This document shows positions 1 through 9,063 of a stretch of 64,000 bases of DNA, piece after piece. The position numbers and the translations under genes are program-made. Source of the stretch: Bradyrhizobium sp. CCBAU 53421 (lineage in GTDB: Bacteria > Pseudomonadota > Alphaproteobacteria > Rhizobiales > Xanthobacteraceae); contig NZ_CP030047.1 of the NCBI RefSeq assembly GCF_015291625.1, positions 5,580,001 to 5,644,000 of the forward strand, in the 5' to 3' direction. The notes under the pieces are model-generated. The model was not told the origin of the DNA. It did not search any database and worked only from the letters and a program-made list of their open reading frames with translations. How positions within the stretch are numbered: position 1 is the first letter of the stretch; every line of letters begins with the position of its first letter.

Positions 1-122
1 AACTGCTCAAGGTCGATCCGGAGTTTTCGATTTCCGGGTTCCTGGCGCGGATCCCCTTCCCGGTGGAATCGATGTCCGCGACTTATCGCGAGACGCTGAA
101 GGCGGCTGGCGTCCCGGACTGA
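1..122 (+). CDS. C-terminal end of a protein, possibly an adenylate/guanylate cyclase
   Basis: Only the last 39 codons are in the window; they read in frame 3 and stop with TGA at 120-122. The tail, with a PEFSI..FLARIPF segment and an ending of ETLKAAGVPD, resembles the C-terminus of Bradyrhizobium class III cyclases that carry TPR repeats and often end LRKAGLPE or similar. No catalytic part is visible, so the family assignment is tentative. Confidence 0.4.
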   Translation, partial: LLKVDPEFSISGFLARIPFPVESMSATYRETLKAAGVPD

Positions 123-518
123 CGCCTTCTGAGGACGCGACGATCATTCGCCCGATACGTCGCGCGACGTGCCTGGCGGCTTCGGCGTGATGGCAGTCCA
201 TTCCTCGTCGGAGAGCTCGTGGCGCATGATTCAGATCCTTCGGTTAAGGATTTGAATCATGGCTCGACAGTCAGGCTCAATGACCCCGTACCGTCGGATG
301 CGGTCGCGATGTGCCCGTTCGTCATGCCGCTTACTGGCCCGTAGCCGACCTAACAAGGCCGCATTGTCCGCTTTCGGGAGATAAGCTGACCAAGGTCAAG
401 CTGATGGCCGTGGTCGGCTTATGACGCCGCTGTGGACTTGGAAATCAGACTTGTAGGAAAGACATTGCTGGCCTCGCGGTGACCTTATACTGTCGTAACT
501 TCAAGACTGGGGGCAGCC
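123..518. other. Intergenic stretch, no gene seen
   Basis: About 400 bases between the first gene end and the next start. Short ORFs on either strand have no ribosome site or recognisable protein. The mixed composition would suit a degraded insertion, but I find no terminal repeats and do not claim one. Confidence 0.4.
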
Positions 519-1445
519 TTGGAAAAAGACGAACTTGAGCGCCTGGCAGGCCGCCGGTTGCGGTTGAGCTTCGAGGAGATCGTAAGCCACCCTCGGCTGC
601 CGGAGGCGCGGCGTGCCTATGTCGCGGCCTTTTGCGATTTGTACGAGGGCGATCCGTTTTTGGTTCGCCTGCTGCTTCAGGCCGGCCGATTCCTTGTCTT
701 CCTGAGCGCAGCAGTGCTCGAAGCAGCACAAGATCCGGCGCGGCGCGAAACCTGGTTCACGGTCTCCGCGCTGAAGCGGCAGCTCAATATGCACGGACAC
801 GTTAGCGACCGGCAGGTGGATCATCTCCTGGCACGGCTGTGCGAGGTCGGATTTATCGAGCAGAGCCGCGCGCCAGCCGACCGGCGCGTCCGGCTCCTGG
901 CGACCACGGACAAGCTGCGCTCACATCACGCCGAGTGGCTTGCGACACACTTCGTGCCGCTTGCTAAATTGTACCCCGATCATGACTACAGCCCGGTGCT
1001 GTCACGAAATCAGGCCTTCAACGTGACCCACTGCCGCGTGGGCCTGCCGTTCTTTCCGGTCTCCGTTCGCCTCATGATGGCGCTGCCCGACACGATGCTG
1101 TTCTTTTCCCATGCAGCGGGGCCGCTGATTCAGAACGCGGTCCTGAAGGCTGCCATGGATGCGGGCGATCCGACCGCGGCCATCCCCTACATGGATGTGG
1201 CGGAACGATTCGGTGTTTCACGAACTCATATCCGCAACCTGATGAACGCCGCACAGACCGCCGGTCTCGTCAGGATCATTGGGCGCGGCGGGCGGAGCAT
1301 CGAGATCACGCCGCGCCACTGGGTGAGCTACGATCGTGGCCTTGCAGTTGGAATGTACCTGCACGATGCGGTCAATCTCGTCGCGATGCGCGACTGGACG
1401 GAGGCTCGGCGCAGCTCCGCCGAGCACCTTTTGATCGCGGACTGA
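519..1445 (+). CDS. Winged-helix DNA-binding protein, unrecognised family
   Basis: A 308-residue cytoplasmic protein with a TTG start. Residues about 85-145 look like a MarR-type winged helix: a WFTVSALKRQL..HGHVSDRQVDHLLARL recognition region followed by a DRRVRLLATTDK wing. A second helix-turn-helix lies near residues 225-260 (YMDVAERFGVSRTHIRNLM). Two DNA-binding modules in one chain suggest a transcriptional regulator. It is followed by three small secreted or membrane proteins on the same strand, but the 147-nt gap argues against tight coupling. I do not recognise the family. The TTG start has only a weak GGGGGCAG upstream. Confidence 0.6.
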   Translation: MEKDELERLAGRRLRLSFEEIVSHPRLPEARRAYVAAFCDLYEGDPFLVRLLLQAGRFLVFLSAAVLEAAQDPARRETWFTVSALKRQLNMHGHVSDRQVDHLLARLCEVGFIEQSRAPADRRVRLLATTDKLRSHHAEWLATHFVPLAKLYPDHDYSPVLSRNQAFNVTHCRVGLPFFPVSVRLMMALPDTMLFFSHAAGPLIQNAVLKAAMDAGDPTAAIPYMDVAERFGVSRTHIRNLMNAAQTAGLVRIIGRGGRSIEITPRHWVSYDRGLAVGMYLHDAVNLVAMRDWTEARRSSAEHLLIAD

Positions 1446-1592
1446 TCCTGTCCACGGCTTTTCTTTGCGTCTCCGATAGGCGCAAAGTTTTCCGACTGCA
1501 TCTCGCTCGAAAAGGCTAGGCTCATTTGCGGCCCGACCTTGCCCCCACGGGCCGATCTGTTTTTCGATTCTCTTTTGTTAAGGACAATTTTG

Positions 1593-1898
1593 ATGACCGA
1601 AATCGATAGCGGCGAGCACGGCTCAATTGCCGTGCCGCTCCGTTCGCTCGCCTATGCCCTGCTTGTTGCGATCCTGGCCGCTTCCGGCCTCTACGCCTCG
1701 TTCATCGCAGGTCCCGCCATGCATGCCGCCGCACGCGATGACCTCGTACGGACGGTAGCTGAGGAAAATCGCAAGTTCTGTGGAATGTTCGGAATGGGCG
1801 TCGGCACAGACACGTTCGCTGCGTGCAGCAGAGAACTGACAATTGTCCGGCAACGGCAGGCCGATCGCGACAATGCCGCCGCCCAAGGTCTGCTTTAA
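1593..1898 (+). CDS. Small single-pass membrane protein
   Basis: 101 residues. The ATG at 1593 is chosen because TTAAGGA lies 10 bases upstream; an upstream in-frame extension has no ribosome site. One hydrophobic helix (about residues 13-37, LAYALLVAILAASGLYASFIAG) is followed by a periplasmic tail with two cysteines (FCGMFGMG, FAACSREL) that could form a disulfide. No family recognised. It sits 39 nt before a secreted cupin-like protein in the same direction, so the two may be cotranscribed. Confidence 0.55.
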   Translation: MTEIDSGEHGSIAVPLRSLAYALLVAILAASGLYASFIAGPAMHAAARDDLVRTVAEENRKFCGMFGMGVGTDTFAACSRELTIVRQRQADRDNAAAQGLL

Positions 1899-1937
1899 CG
1901 CTTTAACCCCGATATTTCTTCCGAAAAGGATTTGGTG

Positions 1938-2306
1938 ATGGTCAGACGTTCGAAGTTTGCGCTGGGTGTTGCGGCGATCTGCATCGGTTCGGCCTCGGCG
2001 CAGGACGCTCCTCCCTCCTACCAGGCCGATCCGACAGTCTATAAGGTCATTTTCGAGGATCAGAACTTTCGTGTGATCGCGGCGACCTGGAAGAAGGGTA
2101 CGACGGACAAGCCGCATTCGCACGCGCTACCGTTCATGGTCTACGCGCTCGATGACTGCACCGTGCGAGTCCGCAATCCGGACGGCACGACGCGCGAACT
2201 GAAGAACAAGGCTGGAGCGGCCAGCGCGGGCCCCATCACTGTCTCGCATACGGCTGAAAATGTCGGCGACTCGGATTGTCGAGCCCTTCTGGTGGAGAGA
2301 AAGTGA
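1938..2306 (+). CDS. Secreted cupin-like protein
   Basis: 122 residues. The ATG at 1938 is preferred over upstream TTG and GTG codons because AAAAGGA ends 7 bases before it. An N-terminal signal sequence (KFALGVAAICIGSASAQ) probably ends at AQ-D. The rest has cupin-like features: a WKKGTTDKPHSHALPF segment with an H-S-H pair, then VYALDDCTVRV and a late strand with a HTAENVGD histidine. It probably acts in the periplasm, perhaps binding a metal; the ligand is unknown. It lies between two other small exported proteins. Confidence 0.6.
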   Translation: MVRRSKFALGVAAICIGSASAQDAPPSYQADPTVYKVIFEDQNFRVIAATWKKGTTDKPHSHALPFMVYALDDCTVRVRNPDGTTRELKNKAGAASAGPITVSHTAENVGDSDCRALLVERK

Positions 2307-2389
2307 TCCGGCAATGCTCCGCGCGGCGAGCGATCTATTGCCGCACATCAGGCTCCAGCATGCACAGCGTCAATCGAGGGACTCGCATC

Positions 2390-2848
2390 ATGCGTTACCG
2401 GATCGCTGCGATCGTCATCTCCCTGTCTGCATTGCTTGGGGCAATTGCGTCCAACGCAGGGGCTGACGAAACGACCGATACACGACAGCCCGTGCAGCGA
2501 ACGGACGCGGAGAAAGCCTTCGTGCTCGACCAAATGCGGCTGTTCCTGACCTCCATTGCGGAGATCGAGGAAGGGCTTGGCTCGGGCGATCTGGATCTGG
2601 TCGCGCGTGAAGCCGCGGCACGCGGCCGCAAGGCCAACGCCGCGCTCGCCCGCCCGGCTACCTTGGCCGCCAAGGAAAGCGACGCCTGGAAGTCGATGAT
2701 TGGCTCGGTCCGGAATGGCTTTGACCAGATCACCGAGCAGGCGACTACGCGTGCGCCGGCGGCAAAAATCAACAAGACGCTTGCCGATACGATGAGGAAT
2801 TGCGTTGCCTGCCATCAAACCTATCGCATTTCCGCGGAAGCGCGTTAG
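2390..2848 (+). CDS. Periplasmic c-type cytochrome-like protein, C-terminal CxxCH
   Basis: 152 residues. The start at 2390 gives a clean signal peptide (MRYRIAAIVISLSALLGAIASNAGA); longer in-frame starts lack one. The mature part is mostly helical and ends with a single haem-binding motif CVACH about 12 residues from the C-terminus. That placement is typical of cytochrome c'-like four-helix proteins, in contrast to class I cytochromes with an N-terminal motif. A role in periplasmic electron transfer or gas sensing is inferred. GAGGG lies about 9 bases before the ATG. Confidence 0.6.
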   Translation: MRYRIAAIVISLSALLGAIASNAGADETTDTRQPVQRTDAEKAFVLDQMRLFLTSIAEIEEGLGSGDLDLVAREAAARGRKANAALARPATLAAKESDAWKSMIGSVRNGFDQITEQATTRAPAAKINKTLADTMRNCVACHQTYRISAEAR

Positions 2849-2874
2849 GCTGGGTGCTCGATCGGCTTATGACC

Positions 2875-3822
2875 CTAACCGGACCTTCGAATTGTGCTAC
2901 TCTTTCCGGGATCGGTGTGCAGATTCCGTGCGGCCTGACGCACCAGGCTCACGAAGTTGCGAACCACGGGCGATGGTTCGCCGCGGCGCGATGCGAGGCT
3001 CAGGACGGCTTTCGGTTGTGAGGCCCCCTTGAGCCGCTGGTACGCGATGCCGTCCATCGTCATTCGCTGCATGCAAGCCGGCACCAGCGAAATGCCGAGC
3101 CCGACGGCGACGAGGCTCAGCGCCGATGTAATGCGGGGCGCTTCCTGGCCGAGGCGCGGGCTGAATCCTGCCTTGAGGCAGGCCGCCATCGTCGCCTCAT
3201 AAAACGCGGGTCCGAGTTGGCGCGCGTAGACGATGAATGTTTCGCCGGCAAGGTCCTTCAATGAGAGGGTCCCGCCGCGACCGCGCCGCGCCAACGCGTG
3301 ATCGCTCGGCAACGCGACCACCATCGGCTCCACCAGCAATGGATTGACGATGAGGCTCTGCGGTTCGGTAAGGGGGGCGCGCATGAAAGCAACGTCCATC
3401 TGGTCATTGCGCAGGCGTTCGAGCGCCTCCTTGCTGAGACACTCGTCCAGCGTTAGCGACACCATCGGGAAGGCTGTGCGAAACGCCCGGATGGCGAATG
3501 GCACGAAGGGATGAAACAGAGCGGTCGGCATGACGCCCACGCGGAGGCGGCCTTGCTCGCCCCGCGCGGCACTGCGAGTGGCTTCGATCGCGCCGTCGTG
3601 TTGTGCGAGCGTCGCGCGCGCACGATTGAGGAAGACCCGCCCAGCTTCGGTCAGCTCGACCCCGCGCGCCTTGCGGCGAAAGAGCTGGACGCCGAGCTCG
3701 CTTTCGATCGCCTTGATCCGCTGGCTAAGCGGCGGCTGCTGCATGCCGAGCCGCTCCGCGGCCCGCGTGATGTGTCCTTCTTCGGCGACGACGACGAAGT
3801 GGCGGAGATGTCGCAGCTCCAT
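2875..3822 (-). CDS. LysR family transcriptional regulator
   Basis: About 315 residues. The N-terminal winged helix is classical (MELRHLRHFVVVAEEGHITRAAERLGMQQPPLSQRIKAIE), followed by a substrate-binding domain. The ATG at 3822 is preferred over the one at 3828 because the latter sits inside a perfect inverted repeat and MELRHL is the usual family start. It is divergent from the Bug-type receptor gene at 3920, with matching half-sites between them, so it probably controls that gene and itself. The effector is unknown. Confidence 0.9.
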   Translation of the reverse strand: MELRHLRHFVVVAEEGHITRAAERLGMQQPPLSQRIKAIESELGVQLFRRKARGVELTEAGRVFLNRARATLAQHDGAIEATRSAARGEQGRLRVGVMPTALFHPFVPFAIRAFRTAFPMVSLTLDECLSKEALERLRNDQMDVAFMRAPLTEPQSLIVNPLLVEPMVVALPSDHALARRGRGGTLSLKDLAGETFIVYARQLGPAFYEATMAACLKAGFSPRLGQEAPRITSALSLVAVGLGISLVPACMQRMTMDGIAYQRLKGASQPKAVLSLASRRGEPSPVVRNFVSLVRQAARNLHTDPGKSSTIRRSG

Positions 3823-3824
3823 TG

Positions 3825-3890
3825 TCATATCCGTTTCGATATGAATTTTCCATGATCCATATCATACCTCGGCTATCTCGCAAATGATAT
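3825..3890. promoter_or_regulatory. Divergent LysR operator region
   Basis: It holds a perfect inverted repeat, TCATATC-N6-GATATGA (3825-3844), plus two further half-sites in opposite orientation, ATATCAT (3859-3865) and ATGATAT (3884-3890). Repeated ATATSAT-type half-sites between a LysR gene and its divergent neighbour fit a LysR recognition and activation site pair. The binding is inferred. Confidence 0.6.
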
Positions 3891-3919
3891 ACCGGCCTTG
3901 CTCGACAAAGGAGACGGCC

Positions 3920-4900
3920 ATGACGCTATTGCGCCGGCAATTTCTCTATCTGACGGCGGGCTCGCTGATCGCGCCCGCGCTGTCGTCCTTCGCGCTTGCG
4001 CGGACTTACCCGGCGCGGCCGGTGCGCGTGCTGGTACCTTACGCACCCGCCGGCCCCGCCGATATCTTGGCGCGGCTCGCCGCGCAGAAGCTCTCCGATC
4101 AACTGGGACAACAGTTCTATGTTGAGAACATCGGCGGAGCCGGCGGCAATATCGGCATGGGTCAGGGCGCGAGAGCGCCCGCTGACGGCTACACCCTGCT
4201 GGTCGTTCCGCCGAACATCGTCGTCAATCCGGCGATGTACGACACGGTGCCCTACGATCCCTACAAGGACTTCGACCCGGTCACGATTGCTGTCAGCGCG
4301 CCGACAGTGCTTTCAGTGCATCCGTCGGTCGCGGCCCAAACGGTCAAGGACCTTGTTGCACTGATCAGGTCCGGCGGCGCCAGGTACAGCTTCGCGTCGC
4401 CCGGGACCGGCACTCCGCCACATCTGATCGGTGAGCAATTCCGCCTGTCGCTTGGGCTCGACCTCGTACATGTGCCGTTCAACAGCGCGGGCCAGGCCGT
4501 CGCCTCGACGCTCGCCGGCCACACGCCGATTGCTTTCAGTTCGCTGCCTCCCGCCGTGCCGCAGATCAAGGACGGCAGGCTACGTGCGCTGGCCGTGACC
4601 AGCAAGACTCGCGCGCCGGTGCTCCCCGACGTGCCGACCATGCTGGAAGCCGGCTATCCCGAAATCGAGGGCGAAGGATGGTTCGCCTTCATCGTTCCAG
4701 CCGGAACGCCAAGCGAGATCACCGCGCTGCTGAACCGCGAGATCGTCAAACTGATCGCGCTGCCCGACGTCAACGAGAAAATGGCGGCGCTCGGGTTTAC
4801 GGCGGTTGGCACGACCCCCGAGCAGGCGGCCGCGCTGTTCCGGACGGAGAGCGCCAAGTGGGTAAAGGTCATCCGCGAGACCGGCATCAAGGCCAATTGA
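3920..4900 (+). CDS. Bug/TctC-type periplasmic solute receptor
   Basis: 326 residues; the ATG at 3920 follows AAAGGAGA by 6 bases. An N-terminal signal with twin-Arg-like LLRRQF and a hydrophobic core (LTAGSLIAPALSSFALA) is followed by the family hallmarks YPARPVRVLVPYAPAG, ENIGGAGGNIG, GYTLLVVP and the domain-2 VLPDVPTMLEAG. These receptors deliver carboxylates or related solutes, sometimes to tripartite tricarboxylate transporters; no TctAB membrane genes are adjacent, so it is an orphan receptor here. Regulation by the divergent LysR gene is likely. The ligand is unknown. Confidence 0.88.
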   Translation: MTLLRRQFLYLTAGSLIAPALSSFALARTYPARPVRVLVPYAPAGPADILARLAAQKLSDQLGQQFYVENIGGAGGNIGMGQGARAPADGYTLLVVPPNIVVNPAMYDTVPYDPYKDFDPVTIAVSAPTVLSVHPSVAAQTVKDLVALIRSGGARYSFASPGTGTPPHLIGEQFRLSLGLDLVHVPFNSAGQAVASTLAGHTPIAFSSLPPAVPQIKDGRLRALAVTSKTRAPVLPDVPTMLEAGYPEIEGEGWFAFIVPAGTPSEITALLNREIVKLIALPDVNEKMAALGFTAVGTTPEQAAALFRTESAKWVKVIRETGIKAN

Positions 4901-5151
4901 TGCTGCGCGCGGTGTGCGCCGAGTATCGACCGTTTGTTTGGATGACCATCGAGAACGTCGGCTCTTCGAGGTGAACCGGAAGTCCCCAGGTTCGGTCGCT
5001 ATCGGCGGCTCTTGACCCCCCGGCGATCTCGAGAGATGTCCGCTTTTTCGTCGCTGTTGCGGTTAAACGGACATCAGGCGCCAGCCGCTTAATGAGTGCA
5101 CGGCTTACGCAGTACTACTCCAGGCGCTTGGCCGCTCCGATGAAGCTAGCA

Positions 5152-5793
5152 CTACAATCCCGGTGATCTCGTCGCCCAGGCCTTGGTGGCCTGGCAGCTT
5201 TCCATCGCTCGGGCGTAGGCAGGGCGTGTCGTCGTCCGAGTGAGATAGTCCCGCTCGATCGAACCGGGGACGTAGTTGCCGGTGCGCATACCGAGCAGGA
5301 GGGCGTAGCTCACCGAGATATCGGCAGCAGTGAAGCGGTCACCGGCGAGATAGGGGCAATCCGCGAGGCGGCGGATGACCAACCCCAGCCGGCTCTCGAA
5401 GGTCTCGCGTGCCCAGCAGGTAACCCGGACATCTCGCTCGGCTTCGGGCGCCAGTTGGCGACCGACGATGACGGCATTCATCGGCCCGGCGAGCCCGGCC
5501 TCGCCCAAATGGAGAAATTGCAGATAGGAAGCGAAGGCGGGATCATCAGGGGCGACGGCAAGCGAAGCTGAGCCGTGGCGGGCGAGCAGGTACTCAAGGA
5601 TCGCGATCGATTCGACCATGATCGTCTCGCCGTCCTGCAACGCGGGAATGAAGCCGGCGGGGTTGATGGCGAGGAAATCACAATCCTTCTCGGCTGCGAG
5701 CAGATCGACCGGGCGCAGCCGATAAGCCAATCCCAGTTCCTCGAGCAGCCAGACGACGCGGAAGCCGCGACCTTCGCCATAGACGGTGAGCAT
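5152..5793 (-). CDS. Glutathione S-transferase family protein
   Basis: 213 residues. The ATG at 5793 is preceded by CAGGAGCGCTCAACC, and the next residues (LTVYGEGRGFRVVWLLEELGL) begin the thioredoxin-like domain as expected; the 20-codon longer frame is not GST-like. The NPAGFIPAL and ESIAILEYL segments form the glutathione-binding cis-Pro and ES motifs. The all-helical C-domain includes FTAADISVSYALLLG. It stands alone between two intergenic stretches. The substrate cannot be told. Confidence 0.85.
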   Translation of the reverse strand: MLTVYGEGRGFRVVWLLEELGLAYRLRPVDLLAAEKDCDFLAINPAGFIPALQDGETIMVESIAILEYLLARHGSASLAVAPDDPAFASYLQFLHLGEAGLAGPMNAVIVGRQLAPEAERDVRVTCWARETFESRLGLVIRRLADCPYLAGDRFTAADISVSYALLLGMRTGNYVPGSIERDYLTRTTTRPAYARAMESCQATKAWATRSPGL

Positions 5794-6075
5794 GGTTGAG
5801 CGCTCCTGGATTGGGCTGGATGACCTAACGCGCAGAGCCAAGCCCGTCGCCAACGGACCAGCGATGGCGCATCATGCGCTCAAGGCTTGGCGCAGATGTG
5901 CGACATGCCTTGGAGCGGACGCCCGCGCAATTTCGGAATATTAGAAGAGTATCCCTGAGTTGCCCGACGTGTCAAGTTGCTCGGTCGAACGCCGGCCGCC
6001 GCCGGCTACTGTGCATGGGGTTGTTTTCGATATTTTGGCAGCGCCCCTGCGACGGCCCCATCACTTCATATTGCT

Positions 6076-7404
6076 CTAGCCGGAGCCGCCCGGCTCCAGC
6101 GCCTCGCCAAGCTCGAGCGGATGCGCCATCGTCTCGTGCAGCGCGTCCTTGTCGAGCTCGCCCTCGGACAGGCTGATCACGACGCAGGCGACGCCGTTGC
6201 CGATCAGGTTGGTGAGCGCGCGGCACTCGCTCATGAACTTGTCGATGCCGACCAGGATCGCGATCGACTGGATCGGAATGTCAGGCACGATCGACAGCGT
6301 CGCGGCGAGCGTGATGAAGCCCGCCCCGGTGACGCCGGAGGCGCCCTTCGAGGTGATCATGGCGATGCCGAGGATTCCGAGCTCCTGCCAGATCGTCAGA
6401 TGCGTGTTGGTCGCCTGCGCCAGGAACAGCGTCGCCAGCGTCATGTAGATGTTGGTGCCGTCGAGGTTGAAGCTGTAGCCGGTCGGCACCACGAGGCCGA
6501 CCACCGAGCGCGAGGCGCCGAGATGCTCCATCTTCTGGATCATCTGCGGCAGCACCGTCTCCGACGACGAGGTGCCGAGCACGATCAGGAGCTCGTCCTT
6601 GATATAGGCGATGAAGCGGATGATGGAAAAACCCGAGAGCCGCGCGATCGCGCCGAGCACGATCAACACGAACAGGATGCTGGTGAGATAGAAGGTGGCG
6701 ATCAGCGCCGCCAGATTCACCAGCGAGCCGAGGCCGTAGGCGCCGACCGTGAAGGCCATCGCGCCGAACGCACCGAGCGGTGCGACGCGGACGATCATCC
6801 GGATGATGCCGAAGAACATCTTGGAGGCCTTGTCGATCGCCTCGGCGATCGGCTCGCCCGGCTTGCCCATCAGGGCAATGGCAAACCCCGAGAGGATCGA
6901 GATCAGCAGCACCTGCAGCAGGTCGCCGCGCGCCAGCGCGCCGAAGAAGCTGTCGGGGATGATCGCCATCAGATGGGCGACGATGCCCTGCTCCTTCGCC
7001 TGGGTGACGTAGGTGGACACCGACTTCGGATCGATCGTGGCGGGATCGATGTTGAAGCCGCGACCGGGCTGCAGCAACTCGCCGATCAAGAGGCCGACCG
7101 CGAGCGCGACCGTCGACACCGCCTCGAAATAGATCAGCGCCTTCAGCCCGACCCGGCCAACCCGCTTGAGGTCGCCCATCGAGGAGATGCCGTGCACCAC
7201 GGTGCAGAAGATCACCGGCGCGATCATCATCTTGATCAGCGCGATGAAGCCGTCGCCGAGCGGCTTCAACTGCTTGCCGAGGTTCGGGTAGAAGTAGCCG
7301 ATCAGGACGCCGGCGAAAATCGCGATCAACACCTGGATGTAGAGGATCTTGTACCAGGGCTGATGCTTGTGATGGACGGCGGGCTTGATCGCGTCTGTGG
7401 TCAT
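6076..7404 (-). CDS. dctA: C4-dicarboxylate transport protein DctA
   Basis: 442 residues, the normal DctA length. It is a member of the glutamate/dicarboxylate:cation symporter (DAACS) family in the inner membrane, importing succinate, fumarate and malate with protons or sodium. Hallmarks seen are [17 protein letters not shown], the serine-rich re-entrant loop [14 protein letters not shown], and the substrate motif [14 protein letters not shown] followed by [14 protein letters not shown]. No dctBD sensor genes are next to it. In rhizobia it is needed for symbiotic nitrogen fixation; here that is only family knowledge. The start is weakly supported (GGGGCACCTC before ATG). Confidence 0.95.
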   Translation of the reverse strand: MTTDAIKPAVHHKHQPWYKILYIQVLIAIFAGVLIGYFYPNLGKQLKPLGDGFIALIKMMIAPVIFCTVVHGISSMGDLKRVGRVGLKALIYFEAVSTVALAVGLLIGELLQPGRGFNIDPATIDPKSVSTYVTQAKEQGIVAHLMAIIPDSFFGALARGDLLQVLLISILSGFAIALMGKPGEPIAEAIDKASKMFFGIIRMIVRVAPLGAFGAMAFTVGAYGLGSLVNLAALIATFYLTSILFVLIVLGAIARLSGFSIIRFIAYIKDELLIVLGTSSSETVLPQMIQKMEHLGASRSVVGLVVPTGYSFNLDGTNIYMTLATLFLAQATNTHLTIWQELGILGIAMITSKGASGVTGAGFITLAATLSIVPDIPIQSIAILVGIDKFMSECRALTNLIGNGVACVVISLSEGELDKDALHETMAHPLELGEALEPGGSG

Positions 7405-7545
7405 GAGGTGCCCCGGGCTGGAATGAACTCAACTGGTGATGCCATCTTGGCGGAGCCGCGCGCAAGCGACAATGGCCATTCGCGCCCGCCGCGAGCACAC
7501 ACGAATCTGTCATAGACTACGGCCGGCTCGCATCCGGAGGCCGAG

Positions 7546-7704
7546 ATGGAATTCACCGCACTGTTTCTCGCCATCGCCATTGCCATGCTAGTGGCCTGGC
7601 GTGGCCCGCGCCCGGTCGCGATCGGATTGTTCGCGCTGATCCTGGTCGCCTGCGTCGCGACCTTCCTCCACCACGCCACCGACCGTCTCACCCTGTCGTT
7701 CTGA
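7546..7704 (+). CDS. DUF5993-like small membrane protein
   Basis: 52 residues, too short for most ORF callers, with CCGGAGG 7 bases before the ATG. Two predicted transmembrane helices (FTALFLAIAIAMLVAW and VAIGLFALILVACVAT) are joined by a short RGPRPVA turn, with an HH pair in the tail. It is followed after 8 nt by dsbB. I recognise this tandem as the DUF5993-DsbB arrangement of Bradyrhizobium and relatives. An accessory role in DsbB function is inferred only from linkage. Confidence 0.7.
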   Translation: MEFTALFLAIAIAMLVAWRGPRPVAIGLFALILVACVATFLHHATDRLTLSF

Positions 7705-7712
7705 GGCAAGCC

Positions 7713-8258
7713 ATGACCGACACGCAGGCCGTGACCCTGAATGCCCTTGCGCTCTATGGCCTCGCGCTGTTGCTGGCCGCGGCTTTTGCAGCGCAGCTAC
7801 TGCTGCACGAGCTGCCCTGCCCGCTGTGTCTGTTGCAGCGCATCCTTTTCGCCCTGCTGGCGATCGGACCGATCCTGAACATCCGTTTCGGACCGCGGCC
7901 GAGCCATTATGCCTTGTCGCTGCTGACGGCCGTCGTCGGCGCCTCGGTCTCGACCCGGCAGGTCCTGCTGCACATCCTCCCCGGCGATGCCGGCTATGGG
8001 TCGGCGCTGCTCGGCTATCATTATTATACGTGGGCGCTGATCGGGTTCATCGCGGCGATTGTGCTGCTCGCCGCCATGCTGCTGTTCGACCGCCAATTCG
8101 ATCACCGCGCGGCGCCGGGCACTTCGCCCGGCGGATTCGCGCAAGCCGCGGTGTGGCTGGTGGCCGGATTGACGGCGCTGAACGTGCTCTCCACCCTGCT
8201 CGAATGCGGCTTTGGCGCCTGCGCCGACAATCCAGTCGTCTATGAGTTGCTGAAGTAA
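7713..8258 (+). CDS. dsbB: DsbB-family disulfide bond formation protein
   Basis: 181 residues with four to five membrane helices. The first periplasmic loop carries the redox motif PCPLC (C36, C39) followed by LLQRI, as in quinone-coupled DsbB. The usual second cysteine pair in the next periplasmic loop is missing; instead C165 and C170 lie in ECGFGAC near the C-terminus after the last helix, which may supply the second pair. It probably passes electrons from a DsbA-like thiol oxidase to quinone. It forms an operon with the small membrane protein 8 nt upstream. Confidence 0.85.
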   Translation: MTDTQAVTLNALALYGLALLLAAAFAAQLLLHELPCPLCLLQRILFALLAIGPILNIRFGPRPSHYALSLLTAVVGASVSTRQVLLHILPGDAGYGSALLGYHYYTWALIGFIAAIVLLAAMLLFDRQFDHRAAPGTSPGGFAQAAVWLVAGLTALNVLSTLLECGFGACADNPVVYELLK

Positions 8259-8264
8259 GCCGCT

Positions 8265-8969
8265 TTAAGGCCGCTTCGGAATATTCAACCCGCGCTTCAC
8301 GGCCGGCCGCTTCAGAGCGCGTTCCAGCCAGGCCGCGACGTGCTTGAACTGGTCGAATTCGACGAGCTCGCGCGCGCCGTAGAATCCGATCAGATTGCGG
8401 ACCCAACCGATCATCGAGATGTCGGCGATGCTGTATTCATCGTCCATGAACCACTGCCGCCCGGCGAGATGCGTCTCCATCACGCCGAGCAGACGCGCGG
8501 ACTCGGCGACATAGCGCTCAAGCGGCCGCTTGTCCTCATAATCCTTGCCGGCGAATTTGTGGAAGAAGCCGACCTGGCCGAACATCGGTCCGATGCCGCC
8601 CATCTGGAAATACACCCACTGGATCGCCTGGTAGCGGCGCGCTGCATCGTCAGGCAGCAGCTTGCCGGTCTTCTCGGCGAGATATTGCAGGATCGCGCCG
8701 GACTCGAACAGCGGCAGCGGCTTGCCGCCGGGACCGTCGGGATCGAGGATCGCCGGGATCTTGCCGTTGGGGTTCAGCGACAGGAACTCCGGCGTCTTCT
8801 GGTCATCCTTGTTGAAGTCGACCAGATGGACCTCGTACGGCAGCCCGATCTCCTCGAGCATGATCGAGACCTTCACGCCATTCGGCGTCGGCAGCGAATA
8901 GAGCTGCAGGCGGTCCGGATGCTGGGCGGGCCAGCGTTTTGTGATGGGAAAGGCCGACAGGTCGGTCAT
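8265..8969 (-). CDS. YghU/YfcG-like glutathione S-transferase (disulfide-bond oxidoreductase type)
   Basis: 234 residues from the ATG at 8969 (MTDLSAFPITKRWPAQ), the usual start of this subgroup; an 11-codon GTG extension is less likely. The nucleophile region YSLPTPNGVKVSIMLEE is typical of nu-class enzymes, which use a Thr-Pro-Asn site and bind two glutathiones. NPNGKIPAI and ESGAILQYLAEKTG follow. It is convergent with dsbB, only 6 nt away. Cytoplasmic thiol-disulfide chemistry is inferred from the subgroup. Confidence 0.85.
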   Translation of the reverse strand: MTDLSAFPITKRWPAQHPDRLQLYSLPTPNGVKVSIMLEEIGLPYEVHLVDFNKDDQKTPEFLSLNPNGKIPAILDPDGPGGKPLPLFESGAILQYLAEKTGKLLPDDAARRYQAIQWVYFQMGGIGPMFGQVGFFHKFAGKDYEDKRPLERYVAESARLLGVMETHLAGRQWFMDDEYSIADISMIGWVRNLIGFYGARELVEFDQFKHVAAWLERALKRPAVKRGLNIPKRP

Positions 8970-9063
8970 ATCGACATTCTTTGCAGGGATGTTGCTTTGC
9001 ACGGTTGTTGTTGGCTGGCTAATGTACGGAGCTCATTGAAAGCCGCAAGGTCTGCAACCGGCC

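Noticed and set aside
5977..7515. 512-codon plus-strand frame over dctA
   Set aside because: It is rich in Arg/His/Asp, with no fold features, and lies wholly antisense to an intact DctA.
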